NCBI GenBank assembly: GCA_030533445.1 | Contig: CM060068.1 | Span: forward strand, 34,439,010 to 34,503,009 | Direction of reading: 5' to 3' | DNA: 64,000 nucleotides | Source: Cyprinodon diabolis | Lineage: Eukaryota > Chordata > Actinopteri > Cyprinodontiformes > Cyprinodontidae | Shown here: piece by piece, positions 36,701-48,159 of the stretch | How the letters are laid out: every line of letters begins with the position of its first letter | Position numbering within the stretch: position 1 is the stretch's first letter | Notes under the pieces: model-generated | Seen by the model: only the letters and a program-made list of their open reading frames with translations | Told to the model about the DNA's origin: nothing | The model's database searches: none | Program-made: the position numbers and the translations under genes

Positions 36701-39084
36701 TGTGCTAAAGTCTTGAGTTATCCTTCATTTCTCAGTCCTCTTTCCTCCCAGGACAGATCTTTGAGAAAGATGGTAACGTGGTCTTGATCGCAGTTCATTG
36801 GTCCTAAAATGCTAACACGGCATCTTTGGACACTGGCTGCCTTTTTTCTCCACTTTTAAACAATTTTCAAAAAGATTTTATCCATTTTAAGAAAATGAGA
36901 CCAAGCAGGCAAAGGCTGGTAACACTTTCTCACAGCTGGATAAAACTTTTATATTACAGGATTAGAAAGCGCCTAAACAGTCTTTTGCAAAATAATTATT
37001 TCCTGCTGCTGCTAAACTAACAGAGCTGCAGGTTATCTGAAACACCACTCATTTCTTTTTTAACCGTTTTATAAAGTCTTCACTTAAGTGAGCTTTAGGA
37101 TCTTAGCCTCTACACATAGGAAAGTTGGTCTATACCACCCAATTATATAGCTGACCCTAATAGCCTAGCAGAAAGAGATCCGAGCAGTTCTTTGTGATTC
37201 TGACTTCACAAACACTTATAGTGCGATTATCATAGAACAGATGGTTTTATAGCATTGAAATAATGAGGCATATGCTGAGAGAAAGACAAAATCTAAGCTC
37301 TTTTATGCAGATTTGCAAAAAATATCAAGGATTAAATGTCAACCAAGATACATTTAAAGGCTTTTTTTTTGTATTAGGACCTAGTTGTTTATATGCATAA
37401 TGGTGGCAGATTGAAGCAGAATATGGATACTGCTGGAAGCCTTTAGTTTGCCTCTCATGGCTGTAAAGACTGTGTGATGAACCGACGCATTAAAGCGCAG
37501 GAGCACCATGATGGAACCTATGGAGACTCAGCAAAAGCCAACCTGGAAACACCTAAACATTTCTTCAAATAGGTGCATTTACTACTAATTTGAGCAGGTA
37601 ATTTAATTAATATTTTCACCCTAAAACAAGGTAAAACAATGCTATACACTTGAGATCAGATAATGGAGTCTTTTTCTTATTGTAAATGCAAATCGTGCCA
37701 TTCCACCTGTAATTTGTCTCACCTGCTCAAATCAAATGAAAATGCACGTATTGAATAAAATGGACTCGTTTCTTAAACTTGTCACCAGAAAAAAGTTCAC
37801 GTGGTTTTTTGATGCATGAAATACATTTCTCCAAAGAATGCTAAAATTATTATTAAATTATTATTTATTATTCCTGTTCAAAAAGGAACAACTGGAAAAC
37901 AAGGGTATTCTACAACCATCAGTCCAAGAATCAACCAATTTATCTCTGTCTCTTTAGCATTTCATTATCTTATGTTGTCCATATCTTATTTTATTGCCAT
38001 GTATTTACTCACTTTAAAATATGAATTAAAACACTTTTATATTTGGGCTAATATAAAGAGAATTTAGGTCCGTTATATTTTATCTCAAGGTTAAGGTTAG
38101 TGTCAAGTCGTTCAAAGGCATAAAACCCGACCGCTCCTCCAGCGGAAGCATAAAGACAGCCAGGAGAACTTTTGATCATGACCACTGAACAATATCTTGA
38201 CATAAACACACAAAACATGAAAGAACTGTTGATAATTCAACACTTTTTCCAAGAACGGTTTGATCCAAGAATAAATCTTTAGCTATTCCCATTAAAATGC
38301 TAATATGTCTGGAAAAAGCTAAAGCTGACATTCAAAAGCTTTTACATCGGATATCTTAATGCTTTGCAGCTTTTTTCTTTTAAACGCTCATGCCTGAGGA
38401 TCAATTATACGATAAATAATTAGTGAATATATTTGGATACAATTAACATAAATTTCACCTTTTCTGTGCTGTGTTCAGTTAAAAAAATAGAAAAGAAAAA
38501 ACAAATATCCAATATTAATTTGATATGATTATGAAGACTGTATGGCTGTAAAAAAAAAACAAAAAAAAAAACAGAACAAAGATAAAATATGGTGAGGAAT
38601 GACCCCCCCTACCGCATTAAAATAAAAATTATAATATTACAGTTTTTGTTCTACAGACTTTCCTGTTAAAGCAAGTTTTCTTCTGGGCGCCGGGATCCAA
38701 AAGAGGAACATTCCTTCTAGAGTTTTCTTCAAAATCAAAACATTAAATCAACCCGAGCCTCATCTATCCAGACAGAAAACACTTAACTTTCACTACTGAT
38801 GCTGTTTTTTTGTGACTGTTAAAAATCCTTCACTTTTTAACACCATTTCTGGGGGGAAAAGGAAGTTTAAAAAAAAAGAAATAAATAACAGGCCTGAAAA
38901 AAGAATGACTGACAATCATTTTAGTCAGAAGCCTTCATTTCAGCTTCGTTGACGATGCGACTGTAAAGCTGTAACAAACCACCAGCAGTGGGTCATGCTG
39001 CGCCGTTAGAAGGCAGAGCCCCCTTCAATCCGATTCTGCAGGTTTTTTCCTGTGTTGGCCGTGGGTTCGCTGAGCAGGGAGGGC
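33786..39084. other. fzd5-ccnyl1 convergent intergenic region
   Basis: No coding exon recognised. It includes the ccnyl1 3' UTR running left from 39084 (its poly(A) site is not fixed; a minus-strand AATAAA corresponds to 37990-37995), a CTCF-like motif at 33852-33866 and small blocks of the repeat also found at 21.5 and 47.2 kb. Otherwise AT-rich unique DNA. Confidence 0.6.
33852..33866 (-). promoter_or_regulatory. CTCF-like motif just after fzd5
   Basis: On -, CCAGTAGGTGGGGCT fits 14 of 15 consensus positions; the usual core C is G here. Confidence 0.35.
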
Positions 39085-39201
39085 CTACGAAAGCACGGCG
39101 TTTGAATGTCGCACACCTATCAGGTTGTCTGCGCTGAGGGATCGTCTCATTGCTGCTTTACTCAGATCCTTGTACTTATCTTCACACAGTCTTGAAATGG
39201 C
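39085..39201 (-). CDS. ccnyl1: ccnyl1 coding exon 10 (last)
   Basis: Encodes residues 308-345: [13 protein letters not shown], then [11 protein letters not shown], ending NAVLS and TAG (39085-39087). Acceptor TCTCCAG, phase 0. The serine-rich RRSxSADN motif corresponds to the C-terminal phosphoserine 14-3-3 site known in cyclin Y. The AAMRRS...SNA.LS ending is characteristic of CCNYL1 rather than CCNY. Confidence 0.96.
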   Translation of the reverse strand, partial: AISRLCEDKYKDLSKAAMRRSLSADNLIGVRHSNAVLS

Positions 39202-40146
39202 CTGGAGAAACAATCACACAAACGGAGTCAAAGCAGGTAAACGGTGTCATAGTGCAAAATGAAGGCTGAATGATTCCAACAGAAAATCTATAAAAAAGCT
39301 GTGAGACAATACTTCAATTCATTCAAAGGTATGTTTTCTGTTTATATTTCACTCTTAAAGCGTAAAAAGATGAATACTTCTGCTACTTTTATGTACAGAA
39401 TATAAATAAGATCATGTAGTAGGATGGTGCTTTTAAATGCAGGCATTTTAAAAAAAGCAAAAAATTAATAAAAAGAGTGTTTATATTCATACACAGTGTT
39501 AAATTTGTAAATATCCTGGCATTAACCTCTTGCACAAAGATTTCAATGAGCTGGAGGTCTGGGATTTAAGGAAACCAGTCCTGAAACAAGCTTTGAAGTG
39601 TGTTTGGTACGCCCTGTATAAGTCCAACCCCAACCTTCTGACCCAATCGTTCTCCTTCAGATAAAGGAAACTGGTCAGGATGTTACACAACAACCCAGGA
39701 TCAATAACTGGGACGATGCTGGCGTACCAGCGCCCCTGACCACTCTGAGGCCAGCTCTCTTATAACTAATTCTTTGTCAGAAAATGTTTTATTGGCAAAT
39801 AAGAATAATAAAAAAAGCTTGTGCAGTTTGAGATCAGCAATATTAGCATAGGTTTAGAAAAGACAAGCTTTAAAACACCTAAAATAGTGGGCTTACCATG
39901 AGCCATTTTCTATAATTATGCTGCTATAGGCTTAGGGTGCTGGAGGACAAAGGCACCACGTTTCATCTTTCCGCTTCTTTTCATCTCTCTTCTTCCATTC
40001 TGCAGTATTTGTTAGTTCTAACCATAAATTTGTTCTTTTTGTCATAGTACGTCATCTGGTCTGTTCCTGTGTGGCTGTGACACCCTCCTGGAGAGTGTCA
40101 CAGAAATATCACCTAGGCTGCTGCTGTTAACATCTTAGCTTATAGA

Positions 40147-40622
40147 GGATATAGTTGGGCCTGTTTTTCAGTGTAGTCCTGTTTATTTTACTGTGGCTAA
40201 CTGTATGTGTCCTCTTTTATCCTTTGACATGGGAACTGGCTCAGAGCTATGTTGTTCTTGGACAGGGCCACAAGTGGAGGTAATTTACCTTTATTGTATA
40301 TCTGCTTGTTTTTGTACGCTTACACCAAGCCTGGTACTGCTGGATGTTTCTTGCTGTTAAAAGGGAGTTTTTCCTCTCGACTGTTGCTGCATGCATGCTC
40401 CTCATGAGAGATTTCGTAAGAGAAAAAGATGAAATGCAACAGAAAACCACCGGCGCGCACTCATCCAGGAAAAAGCATGTCCAAGCACTCGATGACTGGA
40501 TGCACTTAGCTGTTTTTTCTTGATAGAAACTTAAAACCAATCTGACTGTATTGTCTGTAAAGTACCATGACATACCATATGTTGTGGATTGGTGCTATAT
40601 AAATGGACTGAATCAAATTGAA
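40147..40622 (+). repeat. GAATTG-tailed interspersed repeat, long copy
   Basis: Shares, in order, GTAGTCCTGTT, GGGAACTGGCTC, GTTAAAAGGGAGTTTTTCCTCT, TGACTGTATTGTCTGTAAAG and GGTGCTATATAAATGGACTGAA with the copy at 58443-58905. It ends in a decayed GAATTGAATTG-like tail, suggesting a retroposon 3' end. No ORF of note. Confidence 0.8.
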
Positions 40623-40811
40623 AACCTAAGAGCACTATACAAACACTTTATCATGGTTTTGGCAGCATAACGCCCCGGGTTCATTTGATGGCAAGTGGTA
40701 CAGATGAATCACAAAGGGTGAACAATCCAAAGTTCTTTCGTCGGCTGAAACCAGAACAACTCTTGCATGTGGCTGAGGTACATTAATATGGGTGCATGTA
40801 AATATTTAGAC

Positions 40812-41646
40812 TAGTGTTGCACCAATGCCATTTTTTGGCCCCGATACCGATACCTGGCTGTGCAGTATCGGCCGATACAGATACCATCTGTTTGAAATTG
40901 ATGTGTGTGTAAATACGAAGAACTGCATACTACTTGGATGTAAAATAATTGCCATCATGGCTTTGTCAAGCTGCTGCCTACTTTTGTGAAGCAAGAAAAA
41001 GACTAAAGGTCTGATTATCCTTCCGCAGCAGTGTGTCGGAGTGAGCTTGACGCAGACATTTTTGATTTATGCTCAATTTTGAAGAGTGGTCTGCGCTATG
41101 TTATACTGCACACCACAATACAACAGGGACAATCCCGAACTAGCTGTGGGTCTAGATACGGCCGAGGCGGTGAGGAAGTGGGGGCGAGTCTGTCGGACAA
41201 CGGAGGGACATGAGGGCGAAATAGAGCGGGGATGGAAAAAATGGTCCCAGCATTCTCACGCACCTCGCTCTTCTAGCTGGTCCAACTTCACTACTAGTTT
41301 TCCGCAATGTGGTCATACAAACAAAACAAGCCGGCAAGAGGATGTAGATTAGACCAATCAGAGGCCTCCTGTCTATGGCACCGTCTGCAGTCACCTACAA
41401 TTTGGGAGAGGTGCAGCAGATCATCTGCGGAGGGGGCGCTTTTTTGTTCACTGCGACACCTACGCAGACGACCTAGTTTTGAAGTATAAATCAGCCTTTA
41501 TACAACGTGAATCCAGTCCATGACAATAGTTGAATAAACTTTTGGCTCAAAATGGTATCGGTGCCCTATTTGTCGGTACTCGCCGATACAGATACTACCA
41601 TTTTAGTGCAGATATCGGGGCCCTGCCCCATTTTAGTGTATCACTA
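40812..41646. mobile_element. hAT-like element with 8-bp TSD
   Basis: The 835-bp insert starts TAGTGTTGCACC and ends (inverted) TAGTGATACAC, with subterminal repeats GGCCCCGATACCGATACC and GGTATCGG / CCGATA at both ends. It is flanked by ATTTAGAC (40804-40811) and ATTTAAAC (41647-41654), 7 of 8 identical. The GC-richer middle (41020-41480) has several overlapping short frames but no intact transposase. Confidence 0.75.
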
Positions 41647-41798
41647 ATTTAAACCTCTAGATATAATTCATAATAAAACCTATTAACCCAATTCTTATTT
41701 TCTTTTTTTAAATATGTACAGTTGTATGTTGTAACATCAGTCCACCCAGAAAAGGAACTGCTCAAGTGAATTAGTAAACTGTTTACAGGTCAGCCCAC

Positions 41799-41961
41799 CT
41801 CTAGTTTCTGAGCACGCTGGTTGTTGAGGGGTTCCAGCGGGAAGTTGAGGTTGTTGTCGTCAGCCAGCTGACGCAGGTCAAAGTAATACTTGGCGTAAAC
41901 ACTGGCTGGCACATTGATGTTAAACTGGAGAAGTTCCAAAAACTGCCGCTCCATTTCGTTC
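41799..41961 (-). CDS. ccnyl1: ccnyl1 coding exon 9
   Basis: Residues 254-307 plus the last base of Met253: [34 protein letters not shown] and ending AQKLE before donor GTGGGC. Acceptor TATCCAG. It covers the end of the cyclin fold; the LADDNN stretch favours CCNYL1 over CCNY. Confidence 0.97.
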
Positions 41962-44341
41962 CTGGATACACAAAGATACACAATGAGAGCTGGAAACCAT
42001 GTTTATTCATCTCACCTGCAGATACACTATATCAGTCTGCTTAAAGTAGACTTAGTAGTGAATATCTCTATAGAGATGGGTCTCTCTGACTTCAGGTTCC
42101 ACTGAGCTGCAGGTGATCAAAAATGTATTTCCACCCACTTCCCCGAAGTGAAACAGTCGCCTTTTTTCCCCCCCAGACAACAACTCTCATGATCCCTCAT
42201 CATCAGAGTCACAAGTAAATCTAAGGGGAGGTGGTCTCCAAGGAGACAACATCCAGGATGCTTTGTTGGTCAGCAAAGGTGGTAAGAGGACATAGGAGTG
42301 AGTGTGTGTGTGATGTCTGGTTTCCCGGGGCAACTAATGGAGGGGACGAGAGCCGGGGCCATTATGTAGAAGCAGTGAGAGCACTTGAGACCCTCCCTTC
42401 CATTTTTCTGTTTCCCTCTCTCCTATTCTTCCCATCCCTTGGCCCAGACTCGAACCAGCTCACAAAGACACTTCAGTGGCAGCAATGAAAACAGAGCAGG
42501 GAGCGCGTGGGTCAGACGGACGGAGAGTGAGCGGCTCAGGAAAGGATGGGGGCACGGACGGCAAACACACACATGCAGGCAATTTCTGTCCAAATCAGAA
42601 AAACAAGCCAGCACTCTCAACCTCTTTTACACACAGACATGAGAAAAGCAATTGCAGGAAATAAAGCCGTGGTCCTCCAAGTGCAGCCCATGGCCTCTTC
42701 AGCGGCTCACAGCCAGACGGCAGAGATGCTGCAGCTTCCATTTATTCCAGCACTTTTTCTGGCTGCTTTAAGTGCACCTTATTATATTGCTCTTATTAGA
42801 GGGACAAGCATGTTGTATCAGAGCCTTTTTGGAGCCTATGTGGCACCAAGACAGGAAAAAAAATCTAATACTTATAAAAGGTGGATGTATTTGCTTTAAT
42901 GTTCTGCATTTTTCTTCTTGTTGGATCAGTTCAAGTATTTTGGGGTTAGAAGGTGAAAAGAAAACTTCTGAATGTGTTCAGAAGTTTCCTTCTCTCCTTT
43001 CCATCCTATTTAGCTGATGGAGTTTTTTGTGTCTATGAAAGGAGACACTTCTGAATGTTCCCTAAATAGATCAAAAATGGCCGTTTAGGCTTGTGGTTCA
43101 TTTGTGTTTGTATTCTTAACAAAAAAAACAAACACAAAGCACTAAAAAAGCCCTAATTTTTAAACCCTATAGTTGTTTTACCTTCATTAAAAAATAAAAA
43201 ATAAAATAAAAAAAGAGACCACTGAATTTCATGGTTAATATACGGCCATAATGTTTGCGGTTTACCAGATTTACAGGCAAAAATGAAATAAATGAGAAAA
43301 ACATATCTACCTAACCTACCTATCCAGCCATCCTTTTTTTTAACCAAGTACAAAATTATGTCTTAAATTGAGGACAAAATAAATATTTGACTAAATAGCA
43401 GGACTAATACTTCTTTACTTTAATCAGAAGTATCTCTTTTTGGGGGGGCGTATTTAAATTTTTTTTTTTACAAATCTACCGATTTTTTAAAGTGGTCTAG
43501 CTTCAGTTTTATAATCTACTAATTTTTCTAATAACTATTTTAGTTCCTGAACGACACTAAATGCCCTTTATGAATATTAGGAATGCATCATCTTTCTGTC
43601 TGAAAATGAAAAGTGGGTTCTATTGCATGTTTTCGTGTGGCTTTAGAGTGTTTTTTACTCACACGTTTAAATTTTCTTGTTAGTTTATTTAACAGATTAA
43701 ACCTAAATGAACACACAGCCTGTTTTTTTCTGTTGTTTTTAAAAGAGAAAAGATGACTGACAAAACAACCAGGAAGCAGTAGCTGATTCCCAACAAGAAC
43801 CAACAGTTTCAGTCGATGCTACAAAATAATTAGAAAATAAATCTGTTGTATTAATAGTATAATCCGTTAATGAAATGTTCCTTATTGCCCTTTTCATCCC
43901 ACAAACTTTGGAGGAATCATTAAGATGTAAAGTTATTTGAAATCAAATGTAAAAATGTGAAAAGTTAAAAATCATCAGATTAAGTGATAGGTCCGCTTCG
44001 GGAACTTCTTTCTGCGTTGTAATATTCCTGCTGTCTGCTAGATGGCGCTGTTGTTCATTCTTAAAAAGGAGCCTCAATGGTATTCTCAGGTCCCTGTTCT
44101 TTTATATGATGAGTTTGTCTGGTTTAATGATGTGTAAGAAAACTTTTGTTCTTTGTTAATTCAACCATTAATTGTTAATATATAAAGATTTACTTTGTGT
44201 GTGTGTATATATATCTATATATATAAAAAATTTGACGTCATCAGGGACAAGAGAAATTACTTTTACTTCTTTCCTTAAAATTCTCCTTTGTTCAGGCTTT
44301 CAGGTGGAAAATGATGCCACCTATGCATGCACACCACTTAC
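41962..44341 (-). other. ccnyl1: ccnyl1 intron 8
   Basis: GT-AG intron without a recognised transposon. It has a perfect 11-bp-arm hairpin at 42962-42987, a CTCF-like motif at 44035-44049 and a palindromic CRE (TGACGTCA) at 44233-44240. Confidence 0.85.
44035..44049 (+). promoter_or_regulatory. CTCF-like motif
   Basis: CTGCTAGATGGCGCT fits 13 of 15 positions of the CCASYAGRKGGCRSY consensus, with an intact core. Motif match only. Confidence 0.4.
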
Positions 44342-44508
44342 ATGTCCTCCACGGTGATGTCTTTAAGGATCTGGCAGTAGTCCACGTTCCACACCGCCTG
44401 GTCATCCCAGACCTTGGAGGCTAACAGGATGGCTCCCAGGACGATCCGCTTCCAGTTGGCAGGACAAATGTCCAGCTCGGCGTAAGTCAGCAAACGTTCC
44501 AAATAGAC
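44342..44508 (-). CDS. ccnyl1: ccnyl1 coding exon 8 (cyclin box)
   Basis: Residues 198-252 plus AT of Met253: [37 protein letters not shown] and [15 protein letters not shown], before donor GTAAGT. This is the most conserved part of the cyclin Y box, including the LASKVWDD helix. Acceptor CATCCAG. Confidence 0.98.
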
Positions 44509-44736
44509 CTGGATGAATAATAAAAAGCAAAATTATTTTCAATAATTTAAACATCCATTTGGATCTTTAGAATAGCATTGCATATTCTACCTTTAATACT
44601 TTAGTTAGCAGAATCAGCAGTCAGATAAAGTCAAAACTCATTTCCTAAAATGACTGAAAATATTTTCATGCATTCATCCTGCACTCAGATAAAAACACTT
44701 CATCCTAGAAAGATTCATTGGAGTTTATAGGATGCT

Positions 44737-44751
44737 ACTGCCCTCTGGTGA
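44737..44751 (-). promoter_or_regulatory. CTCF-like motif
   Basis: On -, TCACCAGAGGGCAGT fits 14 of 15 consensus positions. It points towards the + motif 0.7 kb away. Confidence 0.45.
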
Positions 44752-44910
44752 CCAAATAAGGAAACATCAAAGCAGGATACAGCTGAAAAATTATTCTTAC
44801 ATGCAATATTATGCAAAGACCACCTATGCGGCTCCTTCTCATTTGAAAAGCAATGAGACATAAAACACATTGATGTAATTATTTATTCTCCCAAAATTAT
44901 TTATACATAC

Positions 44911-45030
44911 AAGTGTGACGATGGCACATTCTGCAGTGAGCTGTGCAGCGCTGAAGAGCGTTCTGACGAAGCGGTAGATCAGCTTGTGTTCTGGGTCGAC
45001 GTATGCGTAGTCATCTGGCACTGGCTCTTT
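44911..45030 (-). CDS. ccnyl1: ccnyl1 coding exon 7 (cyclin box)
   Basis: Residues 158-197: [16 protein letters not shown] then [18 protein letters not shown] and AIVTL, phase 0 at both ends, donor GTATGT, acceptor CACACAG. It carries the first cyclin-box helices. Confidence 0.98.
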
Positions 45031-45711
45031 CTGTGTGGGATGGAAAGATTCAGATATGACCGAGAGGAAGCAGGATGTGGAGATGGTTTACAGCCACAGC
45101 TGAAGAGTGGTTTGTGATGCAGTTAGCCAGAGAGGAGCGGCGCTTGCATTTCTCCTTGAATCTTGTGCCATTTAAAACCACAAACAGCACAATAATCAGC
45201 AATGCAAAACCTGCAAAAACACAGTTTCCCGTAATTTGTCAGGCATAAGATGAGAGCTAAACATTTTCATTGATAACGGACCTTTTAGACAAACAAGCAG
45301 GATGTTTTTGAATGGAGTCCTTCTCAAAGATTTCAGGATAAACCCAGGATTAGAGGAAGGGAAGTTTTCAATCTTCATGAAAGAAAAAAAAAATATGGAC
45401 CTTTGTTTAAGAAACAAAATCAGACATCATCTTTTAAAAGGTATATAGATATGCAAAAAAAAAAAAAAAAATAGAAATAGGAAAAAACAACCTATAAATG
45501 CAGCCTAATTGGCGGCATAGAATACTTTTTCGAAATAAGTCCTTTATGAAATAATGCAATTATTTGTGCAGTTAATAACTGGTAACAGAATCTAAGGAGG
45601 CCCAAAAAATAATATAAATAAAACAAAATTTCCATTTCTATTCAATTACAGCTAGAATATTAGATTTTAACTGACTTCAAATGTAATTATAACAGAATTT
45701 GTTTTCTAATT

Positions 45712-45781
45712 TTTTTTGCTGCTGTAAACACCAGTTTACCTATCGTGGGACAATAAAGGGATTTTCTATTCTATTCTATTC
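45712..45781 (+). repeat. retroposon 3' tail with (ATTCT)n
   Basis: GCTGCTGTAAACACC, GTGGGACAATAAAGGGATT and a TCTATTCTATTCTATTCTT tail are the typical 3' end of a LINE-type or LINE-mobilised fish retroposon. Only the tail is present. Confidence 0.65.
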
Positions 45782-45969
45782 TTAATTAACTGACTAAACA
45801 AAATCAATAATATTTTATTGTTATAATTATGAAACCATAAAAATGTTTTTTACCAAGACTCGCAGCTAAGAAGTGTTATGGAAAGATATTTAGCTTTCTC
45901 TGCCCAATTCTTTCCTGAGAAGAGATCACTCGGAGAAAACACTTTGAAAGACATTTTCCGATGTACGTC

Positions 45970-46117
45970 TTAAAGTCGTAGGGAAGCGGCTGTTCCAACC
46001 GTTGCAAATAGAAATTTTCTACATTTTGGGACAGTATAGTCTGATAAAGAGCACATTTATATGCATGTTTAAGCCAAAATGATTTGGCATTTAAATATGA
46101 CTTCCCTACGACTTTAA
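45970..46117. mobile_element. short inverted-repeat element (MITE-like)
   Basis: Perfect 17-bp inverted ends, TTAAAGTCGTAGGGAAG at 45970-45986 and its inverse at 46101-46117, enclose 114 bases without coding capacity. Family and target duplication were not identified. Confidence 0.5.
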
Positions 46118-46620
46118 ATGACTGTAAGACATGATGACAGGTTTAACAGAATTTCAGGTTGACCAAGCAGTATACATGAATAAACAAATAACCCTGACAT
46201 AAGCCACACAGAAGGCACAGGTGGAAACTAAAAACACCTGTAAACAAAAAGAAAAAGTGAGCAGAAAAACACAACAAAAAAGAGCAACCTGTAGACCAGA
46301 TATTGTCAGCAGGGTTGTGTTTTTGTGTCTGAGCTGCTGGTGTTTGCCGAGCGGAGCAGGACTCATCAAGCTAAACTCCATGAGCTTTACTGCATCCCTA
46401 TCGGGTCCTTCTTGATTTAAAACGACCTGCCTTTCTCACGTCAGGAAACACGTGTTGAGGAAATAAACCTCCAGGCTGTTTGTCTCCCTGTCCTTCTCTG
46501 TTCTGTCACCATGGAAACACTGGCTCATTGATTGTGCAACGCAGAAACAAGTCTGCTTTACTTTAGAAAACTAAAAATCCCAGGGAAGATCCTACCTGCC
46601 CCCTTTTTGTGTATTCAAGG

Positions 46621-46970
46621 TAGAGCTGCAACTAAAGGTTATTTTGCAAATCTATTAATCTGTAGATTGAATAGGAAAGGTTCATTAAAGAAGGCTTTTT
46701 GCTCAATTAAACCAGGTGAAACTAAAACTTTTAGACTCGAGGAGTTCTGGATAAAGCATATTGACAAGAAAAAGATTTTTATCTTAAATGCAAAATGTTT
46801 ATATGTTTTTTACAATTTGGCCATAACTGCTCTAGGTGGATTGCTCTGTCAGTTTTTAGGCATGTTTTACAGTCTCTATACTCCAGTTAGCTATTAATCG
46901 ACTACTAAATTGGTTCACGATTATTTAAATAATCAATTAATCTCGATTAATCTGATTGTTTCAGCCCCAA
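46621..46970. mobile_element. TIR-like element, AGAGCTGCAACTAA end
   Basis: The left end TAGAGCTGCAACTAAAGG and the inverse of the right end, TGGGGCTGAAACAAT, resemble the GGGCTGCAACTAACGATTA terminus of a very common teleost element with AATCGATTAATC subterminal motifs. The single open frame through it (46532-46897) is not a gene. Confidence 0.6.
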
Positions 46971-47189
46971 TTTAAGGTCAAGACTGCTTGTTAACATGTT
47001 TAATGAAAACCGGTCTCAAACTCTTAAGCTGCTTTATTTTAATCTAGTTTCTGTTTCATAATCTTTAACATTAAAAATAGAATCTAGTAGAGTTTGATTT
47101 ATTCAGTTTACTTTACCTTTTAATGTTTACTACATTGCGGTAATTATATAATGGAGCTCCACAACATATTATTACTCCAGATTAGCAGT

Positions 47190-47385
47190 ACCGCATCTTC
47201 TCACATTTAAAAAATAGGAAAACACAATTTGTCTTATTTTAAGTGTTATCTAATTATCTTATTTTAAGAGTAAAAATACTCATTCTATTGGCAAACTATG
47301 TCATTTACCTGTTTAAATTAAGGGTAAATTCACTTAATTTAAGAGATTTTTACTCATTTCTAGATTGTTTTTCCAGAGTGAAAAC
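47190..47385 (+). repeat. interspersed repeat, copy 2
   Basis: Same ordered blocks as 21470-21680 (GAGTAAAAATACTCATT, TTGGCAAACTA, AAATTAAGGG, TTTCTAGATTGTTTTTCCAG). Confidence 0.65.
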
Positions 47386-47982
47386 TGATCCTTAAAAATT
47401 ATTTGGTGTCATCAATAACTATTTTGTATGTTATCTGTTTTTAAAAATAAAATAAGGGTTTCAATCTCAATATAAATATCTTCTCTAAGAAGGTTGTAAT
47501 TTTTAATCATTGAATGAGTGGGAATGCAACTATGGCTTCTGTTAGGGACACAAAATCCAGAATGTTTATTCTAATTTGACATATTACTTAAATTATGTGG
47601 AAAATGAAACAAACAAAAAAATAATTTATTTAATTTTTCCCTTTTAGGAAATGGAATAATAAATGAACCCCTGAAACTGAAAGGATTTTATGTAAAAAAA
47701 AAAAAAACAAAAACAAAAAAACTTTTCTTTCTTAAAAACTTAATACAACTTGGGGGAAAAAAATGTAAATTAATTTAGCACTTAGAAATATAAAACCGGC
47801 AAAATGAATGGAGGACATACCAAAGGGACTGAAAACAGAGGACTACAGAAGTATTTCCAAAAAAAAAAAAAAAACTGTTAAAATCACAGAGAGAGTGCAG
47901 CAAAGTTTTCTACATAAAGTTAAATACTATACAATAAAAAGAGAATTAAAAGTAAGACCTTAGAAACCATGGAGACACTTAC

Positions 47983-48034
47983 TGATAAAGGGTGCAACTT
48001 CTCATCAAAGATGTCCAGCGACCTGTCAGAGTCC
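47983..48034 (-). CDS. ccnyl1: ccnyl1 coding exon 6
   Basis: A 52-base exon: the last base of Arg140, then DSDRSLDIFDEKLHPLS (141-157), donor GTAAGT, acceptor TTCTAG. RSLDIFDE is the CCNYL1-type sequence. Confidence 0.97.
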
Positions 48035-48123
48035 CTAGAAGACGAGCAGAAGATCTGTTTAAATGACTTTCCAAGCTCATTTATAAAAATGTAAGTCAGT
48101 TTACTGTAAAGATTCAAACCCAC

Positions 48124-48159
48124 CTTTTTTTGATGTGGTAGTATATTGCTAAAGTGACA
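48124..48159 (-). CDS. ccnyl1: ccnyl1 coding exon 5 (36-base micro-exon)
   Basis: Only 36 bases: T completing Cys128, VTLAIYYHIKK, then AG of Arg140. Donor GTGGGT, acceptor CCCACAG. The phase fits both neighbours exactly and the peptide is the conserved cyclin Y CVxLAIYYHIK segment, so the exon is secure despite its length. Confidence 0.95.

Larger units (their letters stand above)
39202..41798 (-). other. ccnyl1: ccnyl1 intron 9
   Basis: GT-AG intron holding a full-length GAATTG-type repeat (40147-40622) and a hAT-like element (40812-41646); the rest is unique AT-rich DNA. Confidence 0.85.
45031..47982 (-). other. ccnyl1: ccnyl1 intron 6
   Basis: GT-AG intron with an ATTCT-tailed retroposon end (45712-45781), a small inverted-repeat element (45970-46117), a TIR-like element (46621-46970) and a repeat shared with 21.5 kb (47190-47385). 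Smaller introns 44509-44910 and 48160-48485 hold nothing notable except a CTCF-like motif at 44737-44751. Confidence 0.85.

Noticed and set aside
46532..46897. 121-residue frame on +
   Set aside because: Spans part of a TIR repeat; no domain.
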